Assembly: GCF_019236475.1 (NCBI RefSeq)
Contig: NZ_JAFAIX010000010.1
Location: 62,001-126,000 of the forward strand
DNA from: Chitinophaga sp.
Lineage (GTDB): Bacteria > Bacteroidota > Bacteroidia > Chitinophagales > Chitinophagaceae
Reading direction: 5' to 3'
DNA: 64,000 nucleotides
The position numbers and the translations under genes are program-made. The notes beneath the pieces were generated by a model that saw only the letters and a list, made by a program, of their open reading frames with translations, did no database searches and was not told the DNA's origin. Every line of letters begins with the position of its first letter. Positions within the stretch are counted from its first letter, which is position 1. Shown here one piece after another: positions 1 through 8,822 of the stretch.

Positions 1-606
1 GGTTTTACCGGCATGCAGCCGGGCCTGCTCATTCAATTTGGCCTCAGTGGTATTGAGCATGCGTGCAAACTCCGCTACGGGGTAATCATGGATAAAATGA
101 TGGCGCACCGCCTCCAAAAAGCGCAAAAAGAGGGCAGAGGGCTTCCAGATTTCATCTCCTCGTTCCACCTTTGCCCGATTAATCCCCACGAGCAGCAATA
201 CGATCCTGCTGTGAATACTAGTAAGATATTGATAAGGCTGGGTTGTTAGCTCCGATTGTATCAGTGCCAACTGTTCCTGCATGAGGGCAGTATGTACAGC
301 TATCACTTCATTCTGATCGAAATGGCAGAACAACCCATTATGAAAGATCAACTCAATATCTTGATCATCCTTACAGAAGAAATCGAGCGTAAACTCCAGT
401 ACATACCCCTCCGCGCCAGGCGCTGGTTCCAGGTGATGGTACTGCCCGGAAGTAATAGTAATCACTTCTCCAGCATGAAGTGGGTAGCGATTCCCGTCAA
501 TATGGGCAAGGATAGATTCCTTGGCGCAATAGACTAACAAATAACGCATCACCCTACGCGGAGTGGCTGCATCCTGTAACTGCTCGAATGTCCGGATTTC
601 AATCAT
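1..606 (-). CDS. AraC-family transcriptional regulator (partial, C-terminus outside window)
   Basis: The reading frame opens at an ATG at 604-606 on the minus strand and runs off the window after 202 codons. The N-terminal part looks like a cupin-type sensor domain (LHAGEVITITSGQYHHLEP, about residues 45-65), followed by a helical linker. The visible end (PVAEFARMLNTTEAKLNEQ) fits the first helix-turn-helix of an AraC-type DNA-binding domain, so the second HTH should lie beyond base 1. It is probably a ligand-responsive activator; the ligand and target genes cannot be read. The start lies 15 bases from the end of the phosphatase gene on the same strand, so the phosphatase may be co-transcribed with it. 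Confidence 0.8.
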   Translation of the reverse strand, partial: MIEIRTFEQLQDAATPRRVMRYLLVYCAKESILAHIDGNRYPLHAGEVITITSGQYHHLEPAPGAEGYVLEFTLDFFCKDDQDIELIFHNGLFCHFDQNEVIAVHTALMQEQLALIQSELTTQPYQYLTSIHSRIVLLLVGINRAKVERGDEIWKPSALFLRFLEAVRHHFIHDYPVAEFARMLNTTEAKLNEQARLHAGKT

Positions 607-620
607 TCGCTAAAGATAAA

Positions 621-1643
621 TTATTCTGGGAATGATAAAATATTGGCCTGTAATGCGTCCGCCAACTTCAGCACTTTTTCCGGTGTTTGTAGGGACTGTT
701 CCAGGTCGGATATTTTCAGATTGTTGGCATTCGCTTTATAAAGGAACACTTTGAAAAAATACTGGTTGGCTTCCTGCACAAAATTCCGATTTTCATCTGC
801 CTGGATGCTGGCTGCAAATTGCTCAATGGCACTCGTTAGGAGTTGCCACGTCTGCGGGAGTGATACCACCCAGTGGTGTACCTGATCCAATATCTGTCGG
901 GCTTCCGGCTCCTGCAGGTAATCCAGCTTTTTCAACTGGTGACGAATCGCTTTGAACTCCATCTGTTTCCAGTTTCTGGAATAAAGCACAGGCAACTGCC
1001 ACTTTTTTTGTTCCGCCCGCCAGTGATTTGCTAATCCATCTACCTGGTGAATGCGCATGCCAGGTAACTCGATGGCAGTGAGCTGCCGACCGTGACAACA
1101 GCCAGTGTCTATTCCCCAGCAATTCCCAGTGATTTCTACCTCGTTTACCACCCGATGACCGAAGATAACGGGCTTATCTCCTTTATAGTGCTGCATCCAC
1201 TCCATGCTGTTGCCATAGGCTTTTTCCAGTTGCTTTTCGCCGGAGATAGTGCCACAGAGTACTTCTTCCCGTTGCTCTTCCAATGGCATGCCATCTAACA
1301 GGGAAGCATGTACGATAATGGCTTCTGGGGTAGTATAATAATATGGCAGTCCTTTTAACCACTCCAGGAATGCAGGGTAGGCCGTTCCAAATTGCAACTG
1401 TACAATTTCCTGCGAATAAGAAAGGATGCCTTGCAGGTGTTTTCGTTCATGGTTGCCCATTAAAACAACTGTGTTCGGGCGCTCACGAAGGTATTGGTAT
1501 ACTTCCAAGGATTTGTTGCCTCTGTCAACTATATCGCCCAGCGCTATCAGTAGGTCATTCGGTTGCAGGTGTAGTTTAGCTAGTAGTAGCATTAGTTCGT
1601 CGTAACATCCATGGATGTCCCCAACGATAATCGTTCGATTCAT
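621..1643 (-). CDS. PPP-family metallophosphoesterase (serine/threonine protein phosphatase-like)
   Basis: This 340-residue protein carries the PPP signatures in order: GDIHG near residue 8, GDIVDRG near 36 and GNHE near 63, with a later HGR/H-containing metal site (IFGHRVV near 162). These residues bind the two catalytic metals of calcineurin-like phosphatases. The catalytic part fills about residues 1-215, similar in size to bacterial PrpA/PrpB or lambda phosphatase. The remaining ~125 residues are a helical extension not present in the minimal enzymes and of unknown role. No signal peptide is seen, so it should act in the cytoplasm, on phosphoproteins or on a small phosphorylated substrate such as a dinucleoside polyphosphate. 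Confidence 0.88.
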   Translation of the reverse strand: MNRTIIVGDIHGCYDELMLLLAKLHLQPNDLLIALGDIVDRGNKSLEVYQYLRERPNTVVLMGNHERKHLQGILSYSQEIVQLQFGTAYPAFLEWLKGLPYYYTTPEAIIVHASLLDGMPLEEQREEVLCGTISGEKQLEKAYGNSMEWMQHYKGDKPVIFGHRVVNEVEITGNCWGIDTGCCHGRQLTAIELPGMRIHQVDGLANHWRAEQKKWQLPVLYSRNWKQMEFKAIRHQLKKLDYLQEPEARQILDQVHHWVVSLPQTWQLLTSAIEQFAASIQADENRNFVQEANQYFFKVFLYKANANNLKISDLEQSLQTPEKVLKLADALQANILSFPE

Positions 1644-2012
1644 AGGTTTTACATTTTCATTTTGGGAGAATCCGGCCGCTAGATGCTGCTGTAGTATGGA
1701 TTAACAAACATGACATTTTGGGTATGCCGGAATTATCACGAACGCAAATATCTGATTTTTCTTGGATATTTCACCCCATGAATCAAATTGCCGGTGTCTT
1801 TTGATAGTGGCCGGCCATTTCACATGGTTACCAGGAACATATGGGAACTCACGCAGGTACCCAGTACGGCCAAGGAAACAGGGCGATTGAGAACCTCTCT
1901 CCAAGTGGCCGATTTCCTGAAACTCATAAAACGTTAACGGCAAACCATGTATGCGAGTAAAGGGTGTCTCCATATTTGGGGACACCCTTTACTTTTTCAG
2001 GACAGCCTCGGA
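1644..2012. other. 369-base gap without a convincing gene
   Basis: The stretch lies between the phosphatase start and the receptor stop, both on the minus strand, and should hold the phosphatase promoter. A 94-codon minus-strand frame is open at 1701-1985, but its product matches no family I know, it begins inside a terminator-like hairpin, and its composition looks like non-coding DNA. Apart from that hairpin I see nothing definite. Confidence 0.5.
1959..1990 (-). terminator. Probable terminator of the FecA-like receptor gene
   Basis: A 10-base-pair stem (AAAGGGTGTC pairing with GACACCCTTT) closes a 12-base loop 23 bases after the receptor stop codon on the minus strand. The T-run after the stem is weak (TTTACT), so termination may be incomplete. 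Confidence 0.6.
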
Positions 2013-4184
2013 CTAAAACCTTGCTGCTACCCCTATGTATAAGCTCCTGCCATCGGAAGGAATAATTCCAGGACCAGGATATTCATCTGTACGACGCGTG
2101 AAATAGGCTTTGTTGGCCAGGTTATTGACACCGGCTTTTAAAGTATATCGACTGATCTTATAAGTAGCGCTTACATCCATCACCGTATATGCGGGTATAT
2201 ATCCTGCGATAGGGTCTTCACTGAATTTCGCATTGGTAGCGTCGCCATAGGCATCGCCGACATTATTCAACTGGAAGGTGGCAGAGAAATGAGGATCACT
2301 GTAAATGAGACCTACACGATTAGTATATTTCACAGCCGCTTCCACGCGATTGTTTTTGAATTCCCCAGAGGTATATTTTGCATCTGTATAACCAAATGCG
2401 TCAAAGATACTGATACCCCTCCTGGAAGTAGGTTGCAGCCATTTCAGAATATTCAGTTCTACATAACTTTCTACACCTTTATGTACGCTGTTGGCCACAT
2501 TGGTACGGAGTGTATAAGGATTCCCATTGGCATCATTGAGGAGTATCGTACCAATTCGATTATTATACGCGAGATAAAAAAGACCGAAATCAAAGTTCAG
2601 GAAATTTTTCACAGTACCCCTGTAACCTAAGTCGGCATTGAATCCGGAGGCATCTTTCATATGCGGATCAATCTTCGAGGTAATACCAATAGGCGTCAGT
2701 TGCGAGTAATCAACGGGGCGGTAAGCCTGGCTGATGTTTGCATACACATTGGTGTAACTGCTGGTTTTAAACTCGGCACCGATCCCGAACAAAGGGAAAC
2801 TGCGAGATTTACTATCGTTGGTGTAAACCTTTGCACTGTCTGTAATATAGCCTTTTGCTGTATTTTTCAAATATTCCAATCGGAAACCTGGTGTGATAGA
2901 TAATTTTTTCCCGATCCTGAAAATGTTCTCAACGAACGGCGCCACATTGGTAGTGGTAAAGTCCAGAGCATATGCATATTCTCCGTTTATATGAAGGTCG
3001 AAGTCGCTGCCAGTGCTGCCTTCTCCGCCACCTTGCCTTTTAAACCATGCGTAGCTATAACGTATACCGCCTGCAAGGGTGTTATTCATATTGCCCAGTT
3101 GGTAGTGATGCAGTAAACGCGCTTCTGTAGTGGTGTTATGCATTACTTCGTTCTGTACCTCTCGTGGAATGTATTGTCCTGTTGCAGGATTGATGGTGTC
3201 CAGTACGCCTGGGCCACCATCTTCATTTCTCCATACAAGGGCTCTGCTGCTAAACAGATAAGTGGTTTTTACATTCAATGTAGTGGCAGGAGATATATCG
3301 TAGTTCATATAGCCGCTGACAACATTCCAAGGACTTTTCAGCCAGTTACGCGCACGGAAGGACGCACGTGGATCAGCATGAAACATGCTGTCGTTTAGGC
3401 CTCCCGGCATTTTGATGCGGTTTCGTAAAAGGGAATATTCCACCCCCACCTGTAGTTTGTCAGATGCATTATATTGTACTTTGCCGTAGCCTGTAAACTG
3501 CTGTTGGTGGCTATTAGGGCGATATCCATCCAAGGTGCGGTATTGAAGAAAGCTATAGTAACTCCACTTTTTAATGGTACCTGCAAATGAATGAAAGGAA
3601 TTGAAAAGGCCAAAACTACCTGCTGTTTGTGAGGTGTAGTATTCAAAAGGCTTATCAGTAGGAGGTGTATGCAAAATATAATTAACTAATCCTCCAAACT
3701 GTGAACCAAACTGAAGCGAAGCCGCGCCTCTTACCATTTCTATCCGACTTACAGCCTCCATTGGCGGCAGGTAATAGGCTTCGTTATAACCGTAAATATC
3801 TGCGGAGATATTGTAGCCATTTTGCCGGGTATTCATCTCTATGCTCTGCGTAGGGTTAAGTCCACGTGTAGCGATACCATTGGCAGTAAACCCACCGGTT
3901 TCGGTTTCTGTGATGTTTAATCCGGGTATACGTCCTAGTATCTGACGGGTATTGTTAATGGCCTTATTGGCATCCAGGCTGTCTACCGCTATCACTTCAT
4001 TCTTTTTGCCTGCATATATAACACCATCACTCTCTTCCGGTAGATGGCCCGTTCCCCGAACAGTGCGAATACCTTTCACCCTGATATCTTTCAGGAAATA
4101 AATTCTGGTTGAGTCCGAATGCCGTTGTGCGGAAGCCAGCACTGGCAATAAAAGAAAAGGAAGTCCCGACAATAATTTGCGCAT
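2013..4184 (-). CDS. TonB-dependent outer-membrane receptor, FecA-like
   Basis: The 723-residue product is a TonB-dependent beta-barrel receptor. The ATG at 4184 is preferred over the longer frame (4238) because it puts a signal peptide at the N-terminus (MRKLLSGLPFLLLPVLASAQ). A plug domain follows (about residues 60-190, with VIAVDSLDANKAI, QILGRIPGLNI and IEMVRGAASLQFGSQFGG), then a barrel ending in Phe (SLYIGVAARF). The plug and the NYILHTPP segment resemble Fe(III)-dicitrate receptors of the FecA group in Bacteroidota, so a ferric chelate is the likely cargo; this is family inference. No FecR/ECF sigma pair or periplasmic partner sits beside it, so regulation, perhaps by iron, cannot be read from the locus. 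Confidence 0.88.
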   Translation of the reverse strand: MRKLLSGLPFLLLPVLASAQRHSDSTRIYFLKDIRVKGIRTVRGTGHLPEESDGVIYAGKKNEVIAVDSLDANKAINNTRQILGRIPGLNITETETGGFTANGIATRGLNPTQSIEMNTRQNGYNISADIYGYNEAYYLPPMEAVSRIEMVRGAASLQFGSQFGGLVNYILHTPPTDKPFEYYTSQTAGSFGLFNSFHSFAGTIKKWSYYSFLQYRTLDGYRPNSHQQQFTGYGKVQYNASDKLQVGVEYSLLRNRIKMPGGLNDSMFHADPRASFRARNWLKSPWNVVSGYMNYDISPATTLNVKTTYLFSSRALVWRNEDGGPGVLDTINPATGQYIPREVQNEVMHNTTTEARLLHHYQLGNMNNTLAGGIRYSYAWFKRQGGGEGSTGSDFDLHINGEYAYALDFTTTNVAPFVENIFRIGKKLSITPGFRLEYLKNTAKGYITDSAKVYTNDSKSRSFPLFGIGAEFKTSSYTNVYANISQAYRPVDYSQLTPIGITSKIDPHMKDASGFNADLGYRGTVKNFLNFDFGLFYLAYNNRIGTILLNDANGNPYTLRTNVANSVHKGVESYVELNILKWLQPTSRRGISIFDAFGYTDAKYTSGEFKNNRVEAAVKYTNRVGLIYSDPHFSATFQLNNVGDAYGDATNAKFSEDPIAGYIPAYTVMDVSATYKISRYTLKAGVNNLANKAYFTRRTDEYPGPGIIPSDGRSLYIGVAARF

Positions 4185-4326
4185 AAATATCTGATGTGAT
4201 GCAAATGTCGATTGGCTACCAGTGTGTGATTGCTCCAATCGGGAAATTGACTTACGCGATCGGGAAAATTATCAAGCAATATTAAAACTAGCTTAAAATA
4301 GAATTAAAATGAAGGTAAAAATGGGG

Positions 4327-4875
4327 CTATTGGCGGAATGTGGCAGCGTACATCTTCCCAGATCTAAACACGGAAGGCCGATCGCCCAAATAGATGGATT
4401 GTCCAAATCCTACCTGCTGCATCAAACGAGTAAGTGCTTGGAAGGGGATAGGATAGGGGACCCAAGGATTGGCCTGATCGGTTTCATACTCCACAATGAT
4501 AAAAATAGCAGTTGGTTCCATATGCGTTTTCAACTGTCGCACCAGAGATTTTTTATCAGCTACATAATGCAAGGAATTGGCCATTAGGATACCTGATAAT
4601 CCACCCATGGAAAGTGGCTGCTGCACAAAATCCTGCTGCATTGGAATAATCTGAATGTCTGACGGTATAGGATATACGATTTTTTCAGGAGGGTGGATAT
4701 CAATAGCATAAATCGTACTGCCAGCAGGTAACAACTGTGCGAGCGCAGCACTGAATAAACCGCTCCCAGCGCCAAGATCCGCCCAGGTTCCTCCCGGCAA
4801 CCCGGCTTGTGCAATCAATGACTGTGCTTCCGTTATTTTCATAAAGTAATTTACAAAGAATCCGATAGATGCCAT
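4327..4875 (-). CDS. Class I SAM-dependent methyltransferase
   Basis: This 182-residue protein has the Rossmann-type methyltransferase motif I (DLGAGSGLF, about residues 33-41), an acidic residue at the end of strand 2 (YAIDIH) and a motif IV-like segment (GILMANSLHYV). It would transfer a methyl group from S-adenosylmethionine to an unidentified acceptor; the substrate-recognition part is too generic to name. A later in-frame ATG at 4842 (MKITEAQSL) could be the true start. The gene is divergent from the membrane protein at 4915, with only about 40 bases between them, so the two share one short promoter region. Confidence 0.82.
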   Translation of the reverse strand: MASIGFFVNYFMKITEAQSLIAQAGLPGGTWADLGAGSGLFSAALAQLLPAGSTIYAIDIHPPEKIVYPIPSDIQIIPMQQDFVQQPLSMGGLSGILMANSLHYVADKKSLVRQLKTHMEPTAIFIIVEYETDQANPWVPYPIPFQALTRLMQQVGFGQSIYLGDRPSVFRSGKMYAATFRQ

Positions 4876-4914
4876 AGACCGCTTCCTATAGGATAATTTG
4901 TTATTTTGTGCAGG

Positions 4915-6219
4915 ATGAAAACTTTTGCTTTTAAATTTCAGAATGCCAGGAAAATATTGCTGTACCTGTTGTTGACCATCCTCAGTCCAATAGTGGGTCT
5001 GACAATATTAATTGTATTAGATAGTACCTCCACCACTGCTTTCTTGCTGGCAACCTTGTTGCCATTGGCGATTGGAGTCTACCTAATGTTCCGAAACGGA
5101 AAAGCAGAAGATACCATTACCTTGGATAGTTCAGGCTTTACTTCTACTTATCACGGGCGTATTAATTTGGATGATATAGACCAAATCATACACCTGAAAT
5201 GGTATCAGCGTAATCCTCCATCTATGAGTCTGCGCCTGAAATCCGGCCAGAAAATCAGTTGGTGGCTCACTTACAATAGCAATGTTTTTAACAGTAGGGA
5301 GGATGCAGTCACCTTTGCCGAATTTACCGCTGCCCTGCAAACTAAGCTAGATACACGTTATGCCAAAAAGCTGCACAGCAAAATACCATCTACATACGAA
5401 GATCCTGCCATACAATTAAAACGCGAAGGCGAAAAGAACAAAAATGCTGCCATCTGGACGGTCCCTCTCAGCTTTGCTATTGCCCTGATTGGTCTTGTTA
5501 AAGCCTGCGGCAAAGACTGGATAAAGGATCGTGGTCCGAACTTCAGTCAATTTACTGCCATGCAGGCGGATAAATTTGATAAGAATATCCAGGTGGCCAA
5601 ATTAATGGTGGATTCTATGTCCAAGGCACAGGGGGCGGTTTATTTGTATAGCAATGATACAGGAGCTATTATAAAGCTGTTGCCGAACATATCAGTGAGC
5701 GAACCAACTAGTATCAAGCTTTTCGAACTCACCGCTAATAATGAGCAACTGGATAAATTTATTGAACATCCTGATTCCTTCCAACTGAAGATGATCATTT
5801 GGGGTGGAGATAGTGTCATGAGAAGTATGAGTAAAAGCATCATGAATTATGATGATAGCGCCGCGATAAACCTATTTATTCGTTGTTATGACCCCAAACA
5901 CCTAATAAATCCTCCAGGCAGCACACGGGGCCAAACCATTGATTCTTCCACCGCCAAACCCTTTGATATGACCACTGGCATTCCGTTATACGACACGCTG
6001 CAACCGGGTAAAGCCATATCAAGGGCCTATCCTGGCATGAATATTATGCTTGCACAGGTAAACCATAGCCCTTCTTTTCGTATATACTTAGCCGGTAGGC
6101 AACAAGATGGCATTTCTGCTGCATTATTTCAAAAGAGCGTATATGCGCTGAATAAGCAGTTTGCTGCGGTGGGCGTGGATACAACGCGATTTATGATGCG
6201 AACTTTCTATGATAAATAA
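4915..6219 (+). CDS. Membrane protein of unknown function with a PH-like N-terminal part
   Basis: I do not recognise a named family for the whole protein (434 residues). The ATG at 4915 is preferred over a TTG nine bases upstream. Two membrane helices occupy about residues 15-60. A cytoplasmic stretch follows with PH-like/YcxB-type features (TITLDSSGFTSTYHGRINLDDI, about 70-95; SGQKISWWL). A third hydrophobic helix is near residue 180 (AAIWTVPLSFAIALIGLV). The remaining ~240 residues are soluble and probably extracytoplasmic. It stands alone with its own terminator, which suggests a single-gene transcript. Function unknown. Confidence 0.7.
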   Translation: MKTFAFKFQNARKILLYLLLTILSPIVGLTILIVLDSTSTTAFLLATLLPLAIGVYLMFRNGKAEDTITLDSSGFTSTYHGRINLDDIDQIIHLKWYQRNPPSMSLRLKSGQKISWWLTYNSNVFNSREDAVTFAEFTAALQTKLDTRYAKKLHSKIPSTYEDPAIQLKREGEKNKNAAIWTVPLSFAIALIGLVKACGKDWIKDRGPNFSQFTAMQADKFDKNIQVAKLMVDSMSKAQGAVYLYSNDTGAIIKLLPNISVSEPTSIKLFELTANNEQLDKFIEHPDSFQLKMIIWGGDSVMRSMSKSIMNYDDSAAINLFIRCYDPKHLINPPGSTRGQTIDSSTAKPFDMTTGIPLYDTLQPGKAISRAYPGMNIMLAQVNHSPSFRIYLAGRQQDGISAALFQKSVYALNKQFAAVGVDTTRFMMRTFYDK

Positions 6220-6220
6220 A

Positions 6221-6254
6221 AAAATCCGTGAGCTGGAGGCTCACGGATTTTTTT
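6221..6254. terminator. Bidirectional intrinsic terminator
   Basis: A strong stem (AAATCCGTGAGC pairing with GCTCACGGATTT, 4-base loop) has an A-run before it and a T-run after it. It sits between the convergent membrane-protein and PfpI genes and can therefore stop transcription from both sides. Confidence 0.92.
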
Positions 6255-6265
6255 GAGGATTCGTT

Positions 6266-7051
6266 TTATTTACTAGTTACTTGTTGTAATAATTTTTCTG
6301 CTACTGCAATAGAAGACGCTGGGTTCTGGCCTGTAATCAGGAGCCCGTCCTGTAAGGAAAAGGATTGCCAATCGGGGCCACTCTGATAATGCGCTCCTTT
6401 AGACTTCAGCATATCTTCCAGCAAGAAAGGCACTACGGTAGTCAGTTTTACACCAGCTTCTTCACTGTTACTGAAGCCCGTTACATTTTTACCTTTAACA
6501 AAGGGTGCTCCATTGCCGTCTACTACGTGTTGTAGTGCTACAGGTGCATGGCATACCAATGCCGCTGGTTTGTTACTGTGCAGGAATGCACCAATGAGCG
6601 CGGCAGAGGTTTTATCTTCTGCCAAATCCCACATGGGGCCGTGGCCGCCAGGATAAAACACCGCGTCATAATCTTCCGATTTTACGGTAGAAAGTGCCAC
6701 GGTATGTGCTAATCTTTCTTGGGTTGCAGGATCGCTATAATACCTTTTGGTAGCTTCCGTTTGTGCGTTTGGATCTGTACTCTTAGGGTCGATGGGAGCA
6801 GCGCCGCCAGCAGGGGAGGCGATGGTAATATCCACGCCCTTATCATGCAAGAAGTAGTACGGTGCTGCAAATTCTTCGATCCAGATACCAGTTTTTTCAC
6901 CGGTATTGCCGAGATCGGAATGGGAAGTAACTACGAAGAGTATTTTCTTCCCCTTACTTTGATGGGTGTTATTTGTATTCATCTGTGAGAAACCTTTAAA
7001 TGTTGAAAGAATAATAAGGGTAGTAAACACTAACTTGGATAGGATGTTCAT
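6266..7051 (-). CDS. DJ-1/PfpI-family protein with signal peptide
   Basis: The 261-residue protein belongs to the DJ-1/PfpI superfamily, Hsp31/YhbO-like branch. The nucleophile elbow is visible at ALVCHAP (Cys167-His168), with SHSDLG near residue 43 and ASPAGG near 79, where an acidic partner usually lies. Members act as glyoxalase III, deglycase-like or chaperone proteins; which one applies here is not readable. A hydrophobic N-terminus (LVFTTLIILSTFKGFSQ) predicts export, so unlike cytoplasmic Hsp31 it likely works in the periplasm. The gene lies directly after a Crp-type regulator on the same strand, with a consensus Crp-type site in the gap. Confidence 0.88.
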   Translation of the reverse strand: MNILSKLVFTTLIILSTFKGFSQMNTNNTHQSKGKKILFVVTSHSDLGNTGEKTGIWIEEFAAPYYFLHDKGVDITIASPAGGAAPIDPKSTDPNAQTEATKRYYSDPATQERLAHTVALSTVKSEDYDAVFYPGGHGPMWDLAEDKTSAALIGAFLHSNKPAALVCHAPVALQHVVDGNGAPFVKGKNVTGFSNSEEAGVKLTTVVPFLLEDMLKSKGAHYQSGPDWQSFSLQDGLLITGQNPASSIAVAEKLLQQVTSK

Positions 7052-7126
7052 TGCTGATCTTTGTTTTTAGACTACAAAGGTCAGCCAGTTATAGATTTCA
7101 GCACAGGAGGTATGTCACAATATGGA

Positions 7127-7142
7127 TGTGACCTGTATCACA
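7127..7142. promoter_or_regulatory. Consensus Crp/Fnr-type operator TGTGA-N6-TCACA
   Basis: The bases TGTGA-CCTGTA-TCACA match the E. coli Crp consensus halves exactly, and the flanking A/T extend the palindrome by one pair. The site overlaps the stop codon of the Crp-like gene and lies about 76-91 bases upstream of the pfpI-like start. A second half-site pair (GTCAC-N9-GTGAC, 7114-7132) overlaps it. The recognition helix of the adjacent regulator contains SRETLSR, the motif that contacts TGTGA in Crp, so activation of the PfpI gene by its neighbour is the simplest reading. Confidence 0.65.
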
Positions 7143-7713
7143 TTTCTTTGTTTTTGGTGTAGAGCCGACTGAGCGTTTCCCTACTAACGCCAAGGAATGC
7201 CGCCAGGTCTTGTTTAGGCACTACCTGGAATAATTCAGGATACTGCCGGAGCAATTGCTCATAACGGTCTTTGGCACTACCTGTAAGCATGGATAAGATG
7301 CGTCGTTGTAAGCCAATATAGCCGTAAGCGTTCTTTATGCGAAAGAAATGCTCCATCTTATGCATCTCTGTACAGAGGCGTTCTTTGTCTTCCCGGGTGA
7401 TGCATAGCACTTGCGTTGGAACTACAGCTTCTAAAAACATGCTAGACGGACTTTGCGTAATCAGTGCCTGGTAATCGCTAATCCACCAGTCTGGTAAGGC
7501 GAATTGCATGATATGGGGCTTATCCTCACGGTCTAGCACATACGATTTTAAACAACCCTTTACTACAAAATACTCTTGAGTAACCGCATCTCCTTCCTGC
7601 AACAGGAACTGCTTCTTCATAATCCGCCTGCTGCGAAAGAATTGTAAAATGTATTCAAATTCCTTATCTTCTAGTGTAATTAACTTTTCGAAATGGTCCC
7701 GTAGAAATTGCAT
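7138..7713 (-). CDS. Crp/Fnr-family transcriptional regulator
   Basis: This 191-residue protein has a cyclic-nucleotide-binding-like beta-roll (about residues 20-115, with LQEGDAVTQEYFVVKGCLKSYV) and a C-terminal winged HTH (about 140-188). The recognition helix VSRETLSRLY carries the RE..R residues used by Crp. The Fnr iron-sulfur cysteines are absent, and the cAMP-binding arginine/glutamate cassette is not evident, so the effector is unknown. This is the short Crp-like type common in Bacteroidota. It is upstream of and co-oriented with the PfpI-like gene, its likely target. Confidence 0.88.
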   Translation of the reverse strand: MQFLRDHFEKLITLEDKEFEYILQFFRSRRIMKKQFLLQEGDAVTQEYFVVKGCLKSYVLDREDKPHIMQFALPDWWISDYQALITQSPSSMFLEAVVPTQVLCITREDKERLCTEMHKMEHFFRIKNAYGYIGLQRRILSMLTGSAKDRYEQLLRQYPELFQVVPKQDLAAFLGVSRETLSRLYTKNKEM

Positions 7714-7792
7714 GGCTGCTAATTGAATGCACTGTAAAGATAGGCATAAACCATCAGCGGACTCGTTTGTTAATGCTTTAAAAGAAATTGTT

Positions 7793-8746
7793 ATGGCACA
7801 AACCCAACCTTGGCCCGTATTGAATTATACCGCCTGGAAAGATACCCTCGCTACTTTGCATCTCTGGACGCAGATTGTAGGCAAAATCAGGTTACGTAAA
7901 ATGCCCTGGCTAAATCATTCCTGGCATGTTACCCTTTATGTGAACCCCGAAGGATTGGGTACTGGCAGTATGCCATATCAACATGGTATTTTCAGCATCG
8001 ATTTTAATTTCGTGGAACATGCGTTAGTGGTGGTCACTAGTGCGGGCGGTAAGGAGAAGCTGCCACTGAAACCAATGACGGTGGCCGATTTCTACCAAAA
8101 ATTGTTTGAGTTACTCTATCAAATGGATATTGATGTTTCCATCACAGATATGCCTAGTGAAATTCCAGGCGCCATTCCTTTTAGTTCTGATACGGTCCAT
8201 CATGCTTATGATGCTGCTCAGGTGCGGGATTTCTGGTCTGCCATGGTCCAGGTGCATTCGGTGTTTACCCGTTTCCGTACCGGTTTTATCGGGAAGGCAA
8301 GTCCAGTGCATTTCTTCTGGGGCGCATTTGATATGGCAGTTACCCGCTTTTCAGGTAGAAGAGCGCCCGCTCATAACGGACAAATGCCGAATATGCCTAA
8401 ACTAGTGATGCAAGAGGCTTACTCTCATGAAGTCAGCTCCTGTGGCTTCTGGCTGGGCAGTGACCAATATCCGCATGCCGTTTTCTATTCCTATTGTTAC
8501 CCAACGCCAGATGACTTTTCTCAACAACCCATTAAGCCCGCTGCTGCATTCTTTAGCCAGGAAATGGGTGAGTTTATGCTGAACTACGAGGATGTCCAGC
8601 AAAGTGAAGATCCTGCGGCTACACTACTGGACTTTCTCAGAACTACTTACGAAGCAGCCGCCAATACCGCCAATTGGGATCGCCGACAACTGGAGTGCGA
8701 CTTGTCCCTCTATGAAAATACATACGGTTGTTACAAAGAGTCTTGA
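7793..8746 (+). CDS. DUF5996-family protein
   Basis: The 317-residue product (starting MAQTQPWPVLNYTAW at the ATG at 7793; the frame is open further upstream but without similarity) resembles the DUF5996 family, with the motifs WLNHSWHVTLYV (about residues 38-50), FFWGAFDMAVTRFSGR (about 180) and EAYSHEVSSCGFW (about 215). No catalytic role is established for this family. No signal peptide or membrane segment is seen, so it should be cytoplasmic. It is transcribed divergently from the Crp-like regulator across ~80 bases. Confidence 0.72.
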   Translation: MAQTQPWPVLNYTAWKDTLATLHLWTQIVGKIRLRKMPWLNHSWHVTLYVNPEGLGTGSMPYQHGIFSIDFNFVEHALVVVTSAGGKEKLPLKPMTVADFYQKLFELLYQMDIDVSITDMPSEIPGAIPFSSDTVHHAYDAAQVRDFWSAMVQVHSVFTRFRTGFIGKASPVHFFWGAFDMAVTRFSGRRAPAHNGQMPNMPKLVMQEAYSHEVSSCGFWLGSDQYPHAVFYSYCYPTPDDFSQQPIKPAAAFFSQEMGEFMLNYEDVQQSEDPAATLLDFLRTTYEAAANTANWDRRQLECDLSLYENTYGCYKES

Positions 8747-8793
8747 GTCTCCCTAAAAAATATTTGGAAGAAAAATCATTCTATTATACATTT

Positions 8794-8809
8794 ACGTAAC
8801 CAGTTACGA
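8794..8809. promoter_or_regulatory. Probable operator of the first MarR-GNAT gene
   Basis: A near-perfect palindrome (CGTAAC-CA-GTTACG) with further weak symmetry outside (TATAC at 8786-8790 against GTATA at 8814-8818) ends about 14 bases before the start codon of the MarR-GNAT fusion. MarR proteins usually bind such palindromes in their own promoter, so autoregulation is likely. Confidence 0.6.
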
Positions 8810-8822
8810 AATAGTATACATA

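Noticed and set aside
1701-1985. 94-codon minus-strand frame
   Set aside because: It starts inside a terminator-like hairpin, resembles no known protein and looks like non-coding composition.
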